Positions 44,007 to 51,373 of a DNA stretch of 51,373 nt are shown here, piece by piece. The translations under genes were made by a program, and so were the position numbers. This stretch comes from Planctomycetaceae bacterium (GTDB taxonomy: Bacteria; Planctomycetota; Planctomycetia; Pirellulales; Pirellulaceae): positions 62,561-113,933 of the forward strand of contig DUDC01000125.1 in NCBI GenBank assembly GCA_012959465.1, given 5' to 3'. The first letter of the stretch is position 1. Each line of letters begins with the position of its first letter. The notes below the pieces were generated by a model. That model searched no databases. It was given only the letters and a program-made list of their open reading frames with translations, and was not told where the DNA came from.

Positions 44007-44663
44007 ATGGACCCGCTGTGTAAAGCGATCGAGGCAACTCGAGCTCACATTAAAGAACGGTTCGCCAGCGACACGACTGGACACGACTGGTGGCACATTT
44101 GGCGAGTACGCAACAGTGCCGTTTTTATTGCCCGGGAGGAGGGTGCCGACGTCGACATTGTCGAGCTGGCGACGCTGCTTCACGATATTGCCGATTGGAA
44201 ATTTCACGACGGTGACGAGGCAGCTGGCCCTCGTGTTGCCGGTGAGTGGCTGTCGCCGTTTGGGTTGAGCGACGAGACGGTGGCAGCCGTCGTCGATATC
44301 GTCGGCCAAGTCTCCTTCAAAGGAGCGGGTGTCGAGACGCGTCCGTCGACTTTGGAAGGGCAGTGTGTTCAAGACGCCGACCGATTGGATGCCCTGGGAG
44401 CAGTCGGCATTTCGCGTGTATTCGCCTACGGTGGCCATGTCGGGCAGCCGATTCACGATCCCGACGCCAACCCATCGATGCACGATACGTTTGAGCAGTA
44501 CAAGGCATCGCGGACGACCAGCATCAACCACTTTCATGAAAAACTCTTGTTGTTGACAGAACGCATGAATACTGCCTCTGGTCGTCGACTGGCCGCCGAG
44601 CGACACCGCTTCATGGTCGCATTTCTCGAACGATTTGAACTCGAATGGAGTTTTGGGACTTGA
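44007..44663 (+). CDS. HD-domain phosphohydrolase (YedJ-like)
   Basis: 218 residues starting at ATG after GAAAGAG. GHDWWHIWRVRNSA holds the first histidines (H26, H30), LLHDIADWKF the HD pair (H59, D60), and DADRLDALGAVGISR a downstream Asp-rich motif with the metal-binding aspartate. The HDxxH/LHD/DADRLDA pattern with a GGHVGxPIHD block is seen in small cytoplasmic HD hydrolases such as YedJ. The superfamily acts on nucleotides or phosphorylated substrates using divalent metal. The substrate is not known. An opposite-strand open frame of 301 codons overlaps it entirely and has no recognisable content. A 9-bp hairpin lies downstream. Confidence 0.88.
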   Translation: MDPLCKAIEATRAHIKERFASDTTGHDWWHIWRVRNSAVFIAREEGADVDIVELATLLHDIADWKFHDGDEAAGPRVAGEWLSPFGLSDETVAAVVDIVGQVSFKGAGVETRPSTLEGQCVQDADRLDALGAVGISRVFAYGGHVGQPIHDPDANPSMHDTFEQYKASRTTSINHFHEKLLLLTERMNTASGRRLAAERHRFMVAFLERFELEWSFGT

Positions 44664-44719
44664 ACCCAGGAACCCCATTGGCCTTGGAGCCTGTTGATTT
44701 AGTCGTTTTGTGGAGTTAA

Positions 44720-44745
44720 CCCCACCGGCCCCTTGTGCCGGTGGG
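44720..44745 (+). terminator. Hairpin between the HD-domain gene and DUF1501 gene (candidate terminator)
   Basis: CCCACCGGC and GCCGGTGGG pair perfectly (9 bp) around a 7-base loop. It is 57 bases after the HD gene stop. There is no T-run on either strand, so intrinsic termination is uncertain. Confidence 0.4.
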
Positions 44746-44853
44746 AATTGTCTGGCTTGCGTTGTCGTGTCATCTAACGAATAATCGAGTAACGCCGCAT
44801 TTACCCTCGCGTTCAAAATCGACCGCGAGAGAACTTGAATCGAGGTTCGACTT

Positions 44854-46275
44854 ATGATGCCCCGGCTTTCGTCTTCACCGTGCCGTGGTCCGATGTCGCG
44901 ACGGTCATTCTTGGAGTTCGGCGCCGTCGCAGGTGGTGTTGGACTGGCAGATCTACTGCGTGCTCAAACGGCTGCCGCTGCATCCGGTGGTGGTAACAAG
45001 GAAACGGCCGTGATCTTCGTATGGCTTCCAGGAGGTCCACCTCATATGGAAACGTACGACATGAAGCCAGACGCTCCCAGCGACTACCGCGGTGCATTCT
45101 CTCCCATTCGTACTAACGTCCCGGGTATCGACGTGTGTGAGTTGTTTCCAAAGCACGCGCGGATCGCAGATAAATTTAACATCATTCGCTCCATCCACCA
45201 TACGTTTGCTGACCATGGTGGTGGCCACAAGCGTTTCTTGACAGGACGGAAACCCGCCACGCCGACCGGTTTTGTCAACGACGCTCCCTGTGTTGGATCG
45301 ATGGCATCGCTTGACTTGGAAAACAAGCGCGACACAGGTGGACTACCGAATTACCTCGTGTTGGGGTCAGGGCGAGTCAACAGTGTTGATACGTTTAGTT
45401 TCGGCTCGGCCTATCTAGGCAAGCATACGCACCCCTTTCGAATCTCGTCGGATCCAAACGGGAAGAACTTCAAGGTCCAGAATATCGAAATGGACAAATC
45501 GATGGGCGACCGGTTGGATGATCGCCTCACACTGTTGCGCAGCTTTGACAGGTTGCGGCGTGAAGTTGATTCACGCGCGGCGATGACGACGATGGATGTC
45601 TTCCACGACCGAGCGGCCCGCATGCTGACGTCAGCCAGAGTGCGTGAGGCGTTCGATATTGCGCAGGAGCCCGTCGCGGTCCGCGACCGTTTTGGTCGAC
45701 ACGGTTGGGGGCAACGCGCCCTGCTTGCTCGACGCCTCGTCGAGCGAGGTGTTCCGTGGGTTACGGTTGTCATGGAAAACCCCTACCAGTCGGGAATTAA
45801 GCAGCCAAAGACGGGCGTTTACAACTGGGATTCGCACGCGGTCAATTGCCACATCTTTGAAGACGCAAAGATCCGTTTTCCGATTTACGATCACACGATC
45901 ACGGCCATGATCGAAGACCTTTACGACCGTGGATTGGACAAGAAGGTCATGTTGGTCGTGACGGGCGAATTCGGAAGAACGCCGCGACTCAATCATCAAA
46001 CCGGCACGCAGAGCAAAGTGATGCAGCCGGGGCGCGACCATTGGCCGGGTGCTATGAGCATGCTCGTTTCCGGCGGCGGGATGCGAACAGGTCAGGTGAT
46101 CGGCGCAACCAACAGCAAAGGCGAAGAACCGGTCGAGTATGCGCTATCGCCCAACGACTTGTGGGCGACGGTTTTCCGTCACCTCGGCGTCGACGACACT
46201 CGTAACTTCCTCGATTTCAGTGGACGTCCGATGCCAATGCTCCCATTTGGCAAAGCGATCCCCGAGTTGCTATAG
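44854..46275 (+). CDS. DUF1501 family protein, Tat-exported, without a PSD1 partner
   Basis: 473 residues; two adjacent ATG codons open the gene after a GAGG site. The Tat signal is MSRRSFLEFG followed by AVAGGVGLADLLRA. Family blocks are FVWLPGGPPHMETYDMKP, VVTGEFGRTPRLNHQTG, GRDHWPGAMSMLVSGGG and NDLWATVFRHLGVDD. In the first block Glu replaces the Asp seen in the other three copies (HMETYD versus QMDTID/HVDTFD). It belongs with the RDHWP subgroup together with the copy at 15.6 kb. No PSD1 gene is nearby. It converges on the FabG-like gene with 12 bases between stops, so neither has room for a separate terminator. Confidence 0.92.
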   Translation: MMPRLSSSPCRGPMSRRSFLEFGAVAGGVGLADLLRAQTAAAASGGGNKETAVIFVWLPGGPPHMETYDMKPDAPSDYRGAFSPIRTNVPGIDVCELFPKHARIADKFNIIRSIHHTFADHGGGHKRFLTGRKPATPTGFVNDAPCVGSMASLDLENKRDTGGLPNYLVLGSGRVNSVDTFSFGSAYLGKHTHPFRISSDPNGKNFKVQNIEMDKSMGDRLDDRLTLLRSFDRLRREVDSRAAMTTMDVFHDRAARMLTSARVREAFDIAQEPVAVRDRFGRHGWGQRALLARRLVERGVPWVTVVMENPYQSGIKQPKTGVYNWDSHAVNCHIFEDAKIRFPIYDHTITAMIEDLYDRGLDKKVMLVVTGEFGRTPRLNHQTGTQSKVMQPGRDHWPGAMSMLVSGGGMRTGQVIGATNSKGEEPVEYALSPNDLWATVFRHLGVDDTRNFLDFSGRPMPMLPFGKAIPELL

Positions 46276-46287
46276 GGGAGGTCGACG

Positions 46288-47040
46288 TTAGGGGAGCATC
46301 ACGCGGCCGCCGTCGGCGACGATCGTCTGTCCGGTGATGTAATTCGATTGGTCGGACAGTAAGAAACAGGCAAGATCGGCGATCTCGCTCGACTGTCCGA
46401 TTCTCTGAAGTGGCGTGCTGTCGATGAGCCGCTGCCTCGCTTCGATGGAGACGCCATCGAGGATCTCAGTATCGACCAAGCCTGGAGCGATCGCGTTCAC
46501 TCTTATACCCGTGTTGGCCCAGGCTTCCGCTGTACTCTGTGTAAAGCTGACGACTGCCGCTTTGCTAGCCGCATAGGCAATGCACATCGGACGCGGCCGC
46601 AGGCCGGCGATGGAGGCAAGGTTGACGATGCGACCGAACCCCCGCTCAATCATCGAGTCCTTGACGGCCCAAGTGACCATGTAGAGCCCAGTTAGATTGA
46701 CATCCATTGTCCGTTGCCAGACGGCCAAAGTGGTTTCGTCGTGCGAGATGTAGTCAAAAATCCCAGCATTGTTCACCAGCAACTCGACAGGCCCAAAGTG
46801 CCTGACCGACCGTTCGACAAGATGTGCGACTTGCGATTCATCCGCTACATCACCGCCAACGGCAATTGCCTCACCCCCGGCATCGAGAATGTTCCGTACC
46901 GTCTCATCCGCGGCCGCTTCATTGGAGCGAAAGTTGACGACAACCTTCGCACCTTGTTCCGCCAGCCGCAGACAACATTCTCGTCCTATTCCGCGACCAC
47001 CGCCGGTGACCAACGCGGTGCGTTCTTTGAACTGACTCAT
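46288..47040 (-). CDS. FabG-like short-chain dehydrogenase/reductase (3-oxoacyl-ACP reductase type)
   Basis: 250 residues from the ATG at 47040, preceded by GGGAG at 9 bases; a longer frame to 47088 lacks SDR sequence. TGGGRGIG (residues 12-19) is the NAD(P) glycine motif, with GDVAD and VNNAG (residues 89-93) as the adenine and cofactor blocks. The catalytic set is S143, Y156 and K160 in YAASK. The C-terminal GQTIVADGG is the usual classical-SDR ending. FabG reduces 3-oxoacyl-ACP, but many SDRs of this length act on other alcohols and ketones. No other fatty acid gene is in the window, so the fabG name is not assigned. Confidence 0.92.
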   Translation of the reverse strand: MSQFKERTALVTGGGRGIGRECCLRLAEQGAKVVVNFRSNEAAADETVRNILDAGGEAIAVGGDVADESQVAHLVERSVRHFGPVELLVNNAGIFDYISHDETTLAVWQRTMDVNLTGLYMVTWAVKDSMIERGFGRIVNLASIAGLRPRPMCIAYAASKAAVVSFTQSTAEAWANTGIRVNAIAPGLVDTEILDGVSIEARQRLIDSTPLQRIGQSSEIADLACFLLSDQSNYITGQTIVADGGRVMLP

Positions 47041-47226
47041 ATTCGTTTCTCCCGCGAAGGGCGCGAATTCCGCATCTGTGATCGCCACAGCAGGGAATTC
47101 TAGCCCCTCTCTGTTGGGTCATGTTGGCGAAGGTTGATTTTCACACATTTGGAAATAGGTTAACTCGGCTGTCTGTTCGCCTCGCAGCAAACTTGATCTC
47201 GATCATCGTTTGGGTAAGATTGGTCG

Positions 47227-47260
47227 AAAAAAAAGCCTCGCGATTTGTATCGCGAGGCTC
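47227..47260 (-). terminator. Intrinsic terminator of groEL
   Basis: On the minus strand AGCCTCGCGAT and ATCGCGAGGCT form a perfect 11-bp stem around a 4-base loop, followed by a run of eight T. It begins about 30 bases after the groEL stop. Confidence 0.95.
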
Positions 47261-47290
47261 TTAAATTTCTGTCATCTGCGTCGATGGAGA

Positions 47291-48910
47291 TCAATACATG
47301 TCGTGATCGCCACCGTGACCCTTGCCGCCATCGTCTTTTGGCTTCTCGGCGATCAGGGCATCACTGGTCAGCAACAACGTGGCAACACTTGCTGCATTGG
47401 CCAACGCGGTACGCGTCACCTTTGCGGGATCGATGACGCCGGCTTTGACCAGGTCTTCGTAAGTGTCTGTCAGTGCGTTGTATCCCTTGTTTCCCTTCGA
47501 TTCAGCGATCCGCTCGCACACGATCCCACCGTCCTGGCCTGCATTCTCGGCGATTACGGCTAGCGGAGCGCGGCAGGAACGCAACACGATGTTATATCCA
47601 ACCAATTCGTCATCGGTGAGGGAATCGCTTGGCTTGACCGACGCAGCACAGCGAAGCAGAGCAACGCCACCGCCGGGGAGGATGCCTTCTTCAACCGCAG
47701 CGCGGGTGGCATGAAGAGCATCTTCGACACGTGCTTTCTTTTCTTTCATTTCGGTTTCGGTGGCGGCACCTACGTTGACTTTGGCGACACCGCCTGCCAA
47801 CTTTGCCAACCGCTCCTCGAGCTTCTCGCGATCGTAGTCGCTTGTCGCGTTGTCAATTTCGCGACGAAGTTGATCGATACGAGATTTGATATCTGCACTC
47901 TTGCCAGCACCTTCGATAATGGTCGTGTTGTCCTTATCGACGATCACCTTCTTGGCCATGCCCAAGTCCGTGATTGGGAGCGACTCGAGCTTGATACCCA
48001 ACGCTTCAAAGACGGCAGTTCCGCCAGTGAGAATTGCAATGTCTTCCATCATCGCTTTGCGACGGTCGCCGTAACCTGGTGCCTTGACGGCGACACACTT
48101 GAAGGTGCCTCGCAGGCGGTTGATCACTAGAGTCGCCAAAGCCTCGCCCTCGACATCCTCAGCGACGATCAACAGCGATTTGTTTTGCTGAACGATCGCC
48201 TCGAGAACCGGAACTAGATCCTTGATGTTCGTGATCTTCTTTTCAAAGACCAAGACGTAACAATCATCAAGTACGGCCTGCATCGTTGTCGAATCGGTGA
48301 CAAAATAAGGTGAGAGGTAGCCGCGATCGAACTGCATCCCTTCGACCCACTCGACTTCCGTCCCCAGGCCTTTGCCTTCGTCGACCGTAATCACACCGTC
48401 CTTACCAACGCGTTCCATGGCTTTCGCAATCAATTCGCCGATTTCTGGGTCGTTGTTTGCCGCGATGGAAGCCACATTGGCCATTTCATCTTTGTTCTTT
48501 ACCTTGATCGCCATTGACAACAGTTTAGCGGACAGGTCGGCGACAGCTTTCTCGATCCCAGATTTCATTTGGACGGGGTTAACGCCCGCCACGACCGCGC
48601 GAAGACCTTCGTTGAAGATCGCTTCGGCCAGGAGCGTTGCCGTCGTTGTTCCGTCACCAGCGACGTCGCTGGTCTTGCTGGCGACCTCGCGAACCATACT
48701 GGCGCCCATGTTCTCGTAGACGTCTTCTAATTCGATCTCTTTGGCGACCGTCACACCGTCCTTGGTGACTGTTGGAGAACCAAAGCTCTTTTGCAGGATC
48801 ACGTTGCGGCCCCGCGGGCCAAGGGTCACCTTAACGGCACGTGCCAATTTGGACACGCCACGTCGAATGGCTTCACGAGCCTCTTGATCATAAGCGATAA
48901 TTTTCGCCAT
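47291..48910 (-). CDS. groEL: 60 kDa chaperonin GroEL
   Basis: 539 residues from the ATG at 48910, chosen because GAGGAG lies 10 bases upstream and [19 protein letters not shown] matches the GroEL start; an ATG six codons earlier has no such support. [20 protein letters not shown] and [15 protein letters not shown] are the ATP-binding blocks. The apical domain ([20 protein letters not shown]-type region) and the returning equatorial domain ([15 protein letters not shown]) are complete. The C-terminus is [12 protein letters not shown] instead of the GGM repeats of E. coli, with histidine and aspartate that could alter cavity chemistry. Forms a 14-mer that folds proteins in the cytoplasm with GroES. 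56 bases downstream of groES; a terminator follows. Confidence 0.98.
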   Translation of the reverse strand: MAKIIAYDQEAREAIRRGVSKLARAVKVTLGPRGRNVILQKSFGSPTVTKDGVTVAKEIELEDVYENMGASMVREVASKTSDVAGDGTTTATLLAEAIFNEGLRAVVAGVNPVQMKSGIEKAVADLSAKLLSMAIKVKNKDEMANVASIAANNDPEIGELIAKAMERVGKDGVITVDEGKGLGTEVEWVEGMQFDRGYLSPYFVTDSTTMQAVLDDCYVLVFEKKITNIKDLVPVLEAIVQQNKSLLIVAEDVEGEALATLVINRLRGTFKCVAVKAPGYGDRRKAMMEDIAILTGGTAVFEALGIKLESLPITDLGMAKKVIVDKDNTTIIEGAGKSADIKSRIDQLRREIDNATSDYDREKLEERLAKLAGGVAKVNVGAATETEMKEKKARVEDALHATRAAVEEGILPGGGVALLRCAASVKPSDSLTDDELVGYNIVLRSCRAPLAVIAENAGQDGGIVCERIAESKGNKGYNALTDTYEDLVKAGVIDPAKVTRTALANAASVATLLLTSDALIAEKPKDDGGKGHGGDHDMY

Positions 48911-48966
48911 CGCTGTATTTCTCCTCAATTGTTTCTCTATAAGACCAGGTTGGATTCACGACCTGT

Positions 48967-49299
48967 CTAGTCTTCGATAACGGCCAGGATGTCGTCTTCC
49001 CGCATGAGCAACAGCTCATCATCACCGACCTTGAAGGTCTCGCCGGCATAACTACTAAAAATCACACGATCACCTTCCTTGACTTGGATTTCGCTACGGG
49101 ATCCGTCGTCAAGTAAACGACCGGTTCCGATGCTGACCACTCGCCCACGGGCGGGTTTGTCTTGGGCCGAGTCAGGAAGCACGATTCCACCGGCCGTCGT
49201 CTCTTCCGACTCTTCTCGCTGGACGACCACACGGTCACCTAGAGGTTGAAGCTTCAGACCACTCTTCTTCTTACTGGTCTTCTTGGTCGCCGTCGCCAT
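48967..49299 (-). CDS. groES: 10 kDa co-chaperonin GroES
   Basis: 110 residues starting at ATG after GGAGGAAA. Blocks include LKLQPLGDRVVVQREESEET, the mobile loop TTAGGIVLPDSAQDKPARG, and VKEGDRVIFSSYAGETFKV, ending ILAVIED. The usual length is about 95-97; the extra residues are a lysine-rich N-terminal extension (MATATKKTSKKKSG). It caps the GroEL ring. First gene of the groESL operon. No CIRCE element (TTAGCACTC-N9-GAGTGCTAA) was found upstream, so HrcA control is not supported. Confidence 0.97.
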   Translation of the reverse strand: MATATKKTSKKKSGLKLQPLGDRVVVQREESEETTAGGIVLPDSAQDKPARGRVVSIGTGRLLDDGSRSEIQVKEGDRVIFSSYAGETFKVGDDELLLMREDDILAVIED

Positions 49300-49701
49300 T
49301 CTGGGTTTCCTCCAAAACTAAATCTGTTACTAAATCGCAAGCCACGTATGGCTAAATAATTACCCGGATTTGCTGAGAACCGCTGTCAATTCGGCGGTCG
49401 AAGAGCAAGCCACCGTAAAGGGCAACTGGCGCGCCAAACTCTAACTTTCTGGCCATCTGGCCCCGCTTAGTGGCCACCGCATTGTACGGGCCACGGGATT
49501 TCGCCGAAATGAGGGGCAGATTCCGCCTTGCCCATTGGAGATCCACAGCGAGGGACCTCCGTCACCTACGGCTGCTGCCATATTGACAGACTTGACCGTT
49601 GAGGATGAAGTCTTGAACCGAACAAGAAGATCGGGGCGATCGATTAGGCCAGTACGCGTAATAACATAAAGCGTGATTCTGACATGGCTTAGGCGGTAAG
49701 A
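49300..49701. other. 402-base intergenic region upstream of groES
   Basis: Must contain the groESL promoter on the minus strand. A short inverted repeat, AGCCA-CGTA-TGGCT (49340-49353), lies about 40 bases above the groES ATG and could be an operator, but it does not match CIRCE. No sigma-32-like promoter was recognised. An open frame of 64 codons on the minus strand (49352-49546) has no support. Confidence 0.5.
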
Positions 49702-50256
49702 TCACACCTGTCCGTCATCGTCGTCGGAAGTTTCCTGACTCGGCGCGTAGATCACGTGGTAGTAGTACATGCCGCCTAACAGATTTCCGAGCAGCACGAC
49801 CATCACCAAGGCAAACAACCACGACTGCACGCCTGTTCCATAGCGTTCGGTGTCGTCCATGTCCTGTTCTTCATTCTCACTCTCGGCTGCCTTGCGAAGT
49901 ATGGATTTGACCTCGGCACCCGCCTCATTTTCTTCCGGCGTAGCTATCTCCTTGCGCTTCGTTTCTGTACGGCTACGATTTGTTCGGGTTTTCTCTCCCA
50001 TCTCGAAGTTGTAGCCACACTGAATGCAGAGCACAGCGCCCTCGTTGACGCCCGTTTTGCAGGATGGGCAGACCGGCCCGTCGGTCTGGGTGAGCCCCTC
50101 CTCGTCGAAGAGGCCGGCGAACATGTTATTCTCGGCCTGCACGGCCGCCGGAATCTGCAGTGGCTGACTGCAGTTTGGGCATTTGACCCGCTTTCCTGCC
50201 ATTTCGTCTTTGGCCTTGAGCCGTTTTCCGCACTGGCAAGTCACTTCAATTGGCAT
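49702..50256 (-). CDS. Zinc-ribbon protein with C-terminal membrane anchor
   Basis: 184 residues starting at ATG after GAGG. Two zinc ribbons are visible: C7-C9 with C26-C29 (TCQCGKRLKAKDEMAGKRVK then CPNC) and C63-C66 with C77-C80 (CPSC, CIQC). A charged linker (residues 85-140, Arg/Lys then Glu/Asp-rich) leads to one membrane helix at 145-167 (SWLFALVMVVLLGNLL) and a short acidic tail. The first ribbon type (IEVTCQCGKRLKA) is common at the N-terminus of planctomycete proteins of many kinds. The zinc domains should be cytoplasmic. It lies upstream of groES on the same strand but 402 bases away, so co-transcription is unlikely. Function unknown. Confidence 0.82.
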   Translation of the reverse strand: MPIEVTCQCGKRLKAKDEMAGKRVKCPNCSQPLQIPAAVQAENNMFAGLFDEEGLTQTDGPVCPSCKTGVNEGAVLCIQCGYNFEMGEKTRTNRSRTETKRKEIATPEENEAGAEVKSILRKAAESENEEQDMDDTERYGTGVQSWLFALVMVVLLGNLLGGMYYYHVIYAPSQETSDDDDGQV

Positions 50257-50530
50257 GAGGAGCCTCGAATCGCGAGAGGTATTGAAGCGAGCGTGAAACG
50301 ATCTCCACGCACGTATATTTTATTTTGGCCTTCAATCGTAGCATCGACAAGCCAACGTGGTTTGTAAGCAAAGAAAAGGCCGTCGGAGGATCCTTAAGAC
50401 CCTTGCCACTGGTCGCGAATTTGTCCGTCGTTATCGCAACGAACCCACCTGGATTGCCTCGGCTCAACCGCACCCTAGTATTTATATACGCCAATGTGTC
50501 AATTTTTCCCACTTTTTGCGGTTTTTAATT

Positions 50531-50977
50531 ATGCTCCTTGCTTGCATCCTCGGACTATCGACTATCGCCGCCGTTCCCGCTGACGTGGAGGACACAGCTT
50601 GTGGCTACCGTGTCGAAATCTACGCACAGTGCCACGGCGATCGTGAAGAGTATGACCGCCGTCACGAGACGGCTGATGCACTATTGCGAGCTTGGATGCA
50701 ACGAGGTCAGATGGCCGACGATTCCGCCGAATTGGCCGGCTGGTATGAAGATGCTCGCGAAGCGCTTCGCAACGGACAGAGCGAGCCCGTGACTCCCGTG
50801 GCATTGGACGCACACGTCCGCAATGAGTATTCCGATGAACAACTCGATGTGACCAATTCGCCTAGCGACGACCAGCCGGGAACGTTGGACGAGTACCGAC
50901 TGCCAACGATCCTCGGGTCGGACGGGTCGGACGAGTGGGGCGAGTGGGACGAGGTCGGACGAGGTCGCGCTGAATGA
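50531..50977 (+). CDS. Small secreted protein of unknown function
   Basis: 148 residues from the ATG at 50531; the frame is open further upstream, but the later start gives a signal peptide (MLLACILGLSTIAAVPA). No Shine-Dalgarno site is seen. The mature part is acidic, with CGYRVEIYAQCHGDREEYDR (two cysteines, possible disulfide), a helix ADALLRAWMQRGQMADDSAE and an Asp/Gly/Trp tail GSDGSDEWGEWDEVGRGR encoded by a short repeated DNA segment. CHG does not make a CxxCH heme motif. I do not recognise the family. Divergent from the zinc-ribbon gene across 274 bases. It could be a spurious frame, but the signal peptide argues for a gene. Confidence 0.5.
   Translation: MLLACILGLSTIAAVPADVEDTACGYRVEIYAQCHGDREEYDRRHETADALLRAWMQRGQMADDSAELAGWYEDAREALRNGQSEPVTPVALDAHVRNEYSDEQLDVTNSPSDDQPGTLDEYRLPTILGSDGSDEWGEWDEVGRGRAE
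50915..50969 (+). repeat. Short degenerate tandem repeat at the end of the small secreted protein gene
   Basis: Units of 9-10 bases: GGGTCGGAC twice, GAGTGGGGC, GAGTGGGAC, GAGGTCGGAC, GAGGTCGCG. Purine-rich (G/A) on the plus strand, coding for the Gly/Asp/Glu/Trp tail. Confidence 0.7.
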
Positions 50978-51373
50978 AGAGAAAGATGGTGGCGCGTTGT
51001 CGGAGTTAGAACGCGTATGTCGAAGCTGGCCCGGAAAGTAACGTCCGTCGAATGTTCTTTTCGATCGGGAATCGCACGCTAACTCCGTCGGCATCACCTG
51101 TACCGAACACAGGCACAATATGGGCAAACCCGTGCCGGCTGATTCACGATTAAATCACGTCGACGCTCGTCACATTGGTGCTGCTGATTTCACCGGCCGC
51201 CCGCAAGCATCGATGGGCCGGTTCAAGTAGACGCCTGCGCGCGCGACCGAGGGCCTAAAGGAGCGTGAACTGCCAATAGATAGGAGAGGATCTGCGGGTT
51301 AACGCCATTCAGTAACCCGGCGGGTAGGCTAATTCCCAGAGTGACAAACTGGATCCGTTTGACTCCGAACGGA
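50978..51373. other. 396-base region without a recognised gene at the window edge
   Basis: No convincing coding frame, terminator or RNA was seen. A 148-codon open frame on the minus strand (50681-51127) is opposite the secreted protein gene and has no recognisable content. Confidence 0.5.

Noticed and set aside
43911-44816. 301-codon open frame on the minus strand opposite the HD-domain gene
   Set aside because: It spans the real HD gene antisense and flanking DNA, shows no family motif, and the plus-strand gene has clear catalytic residues.
49300-49701. CIRCE/HrcA operator upstream of groES
   Set aside because: No TTAGCACTC-N9-GAGTGCTAA sequence was found; only a 5-bp inverted repeat is present.

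Overview
This window looks like a chromosomal segment from a planctomycete, most likely a Pirellulales or Rhodopirellula-type bacterium. The main evidence is four DUF1501 proteins and two PSCyt1/DUF1549/DUF1553 (PSD1) cytochrome-like proteins, families that are greatly expanded in that phylum. Supporting signs are weak use of Shine-Dalgarno sites, several GTG/TTG starts, zinc-ribbon membrane proteins and F5/8-like secreted proteins. No rRNA, tRNA, insertion sequence, phage gene or CRISPR array was found. The taxonomic call is an inference from family content.

Layout. 1-3.5 kb: the end of a rhodanese-type sulfurtransferase, a class V aminotransferase, rlmH and a class II DAHP synthase. 3.6-14.8 kb: a long minus-strand block with two consecutive PSD1-DUF1501 gene pairs (one PSD1 carries a LamG insert), a monoheme cytochrome-like protein and an aldehyde dehydrogenase. 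15-21 kb: an HPP-like membrane protein, an unpaired DUF1501 gene, an acidic membrane protein of unknown function, a secreted F5/8-like coiled-coil protein and a PQQ beta-propeller protein. 21.3-29.2 kb: an RlmM-like methyltransferase, then a compact minus-strand run (amidase, zinc-ribbon membrane protein, LRR protein, uridine kinase, GH2-like fragment, ThiF/MoeB-type E1), with a metallophosphoesterase upstream.

29.5-35.2 kb (plus strand): a large secreted protein combining an F5/8-like region, a transglutaminase-like core and a TPR array, then an aspartoacylase-like hydrolase overlapping a threonine synthase-like gene, then an unknown protein. 35.4-43.6 kb (minus strand): an RsmC-like methyltransferase, a TIM-barrel isomerase, and a tripartite export set (oversized TolC-like lipoprotein, FtsX/MacB-type permease, membrane fusion protein) with no ATPase gene beside it. 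44-47 kb: an HD-domain hydrolase, another DUF1501 gene and a FabG-like SDR. 47.2-51.4 kb: groES-groEL with a clear intrinsic terminator, a zinc-ribbon membrane protein, a small secreted protein and a gene-free end.

How the genes fit together. Housekeeping functions (RlmH, two further rRNA methyltransferase-like proteins, GroESL, uridine kinase, DAHP synthase, threonine synthase-like) are mixed with planctomycete envelope genes, most with Tat or Sec signal peptides. The least understood parts are the PSD1-DUF1501 modules, the six-gene amidase-to-ThiF run, the transglutaminase-TPR protein and the ATPase-less exporter. All functions are read from sequence by eye; nothing was searched or computed.
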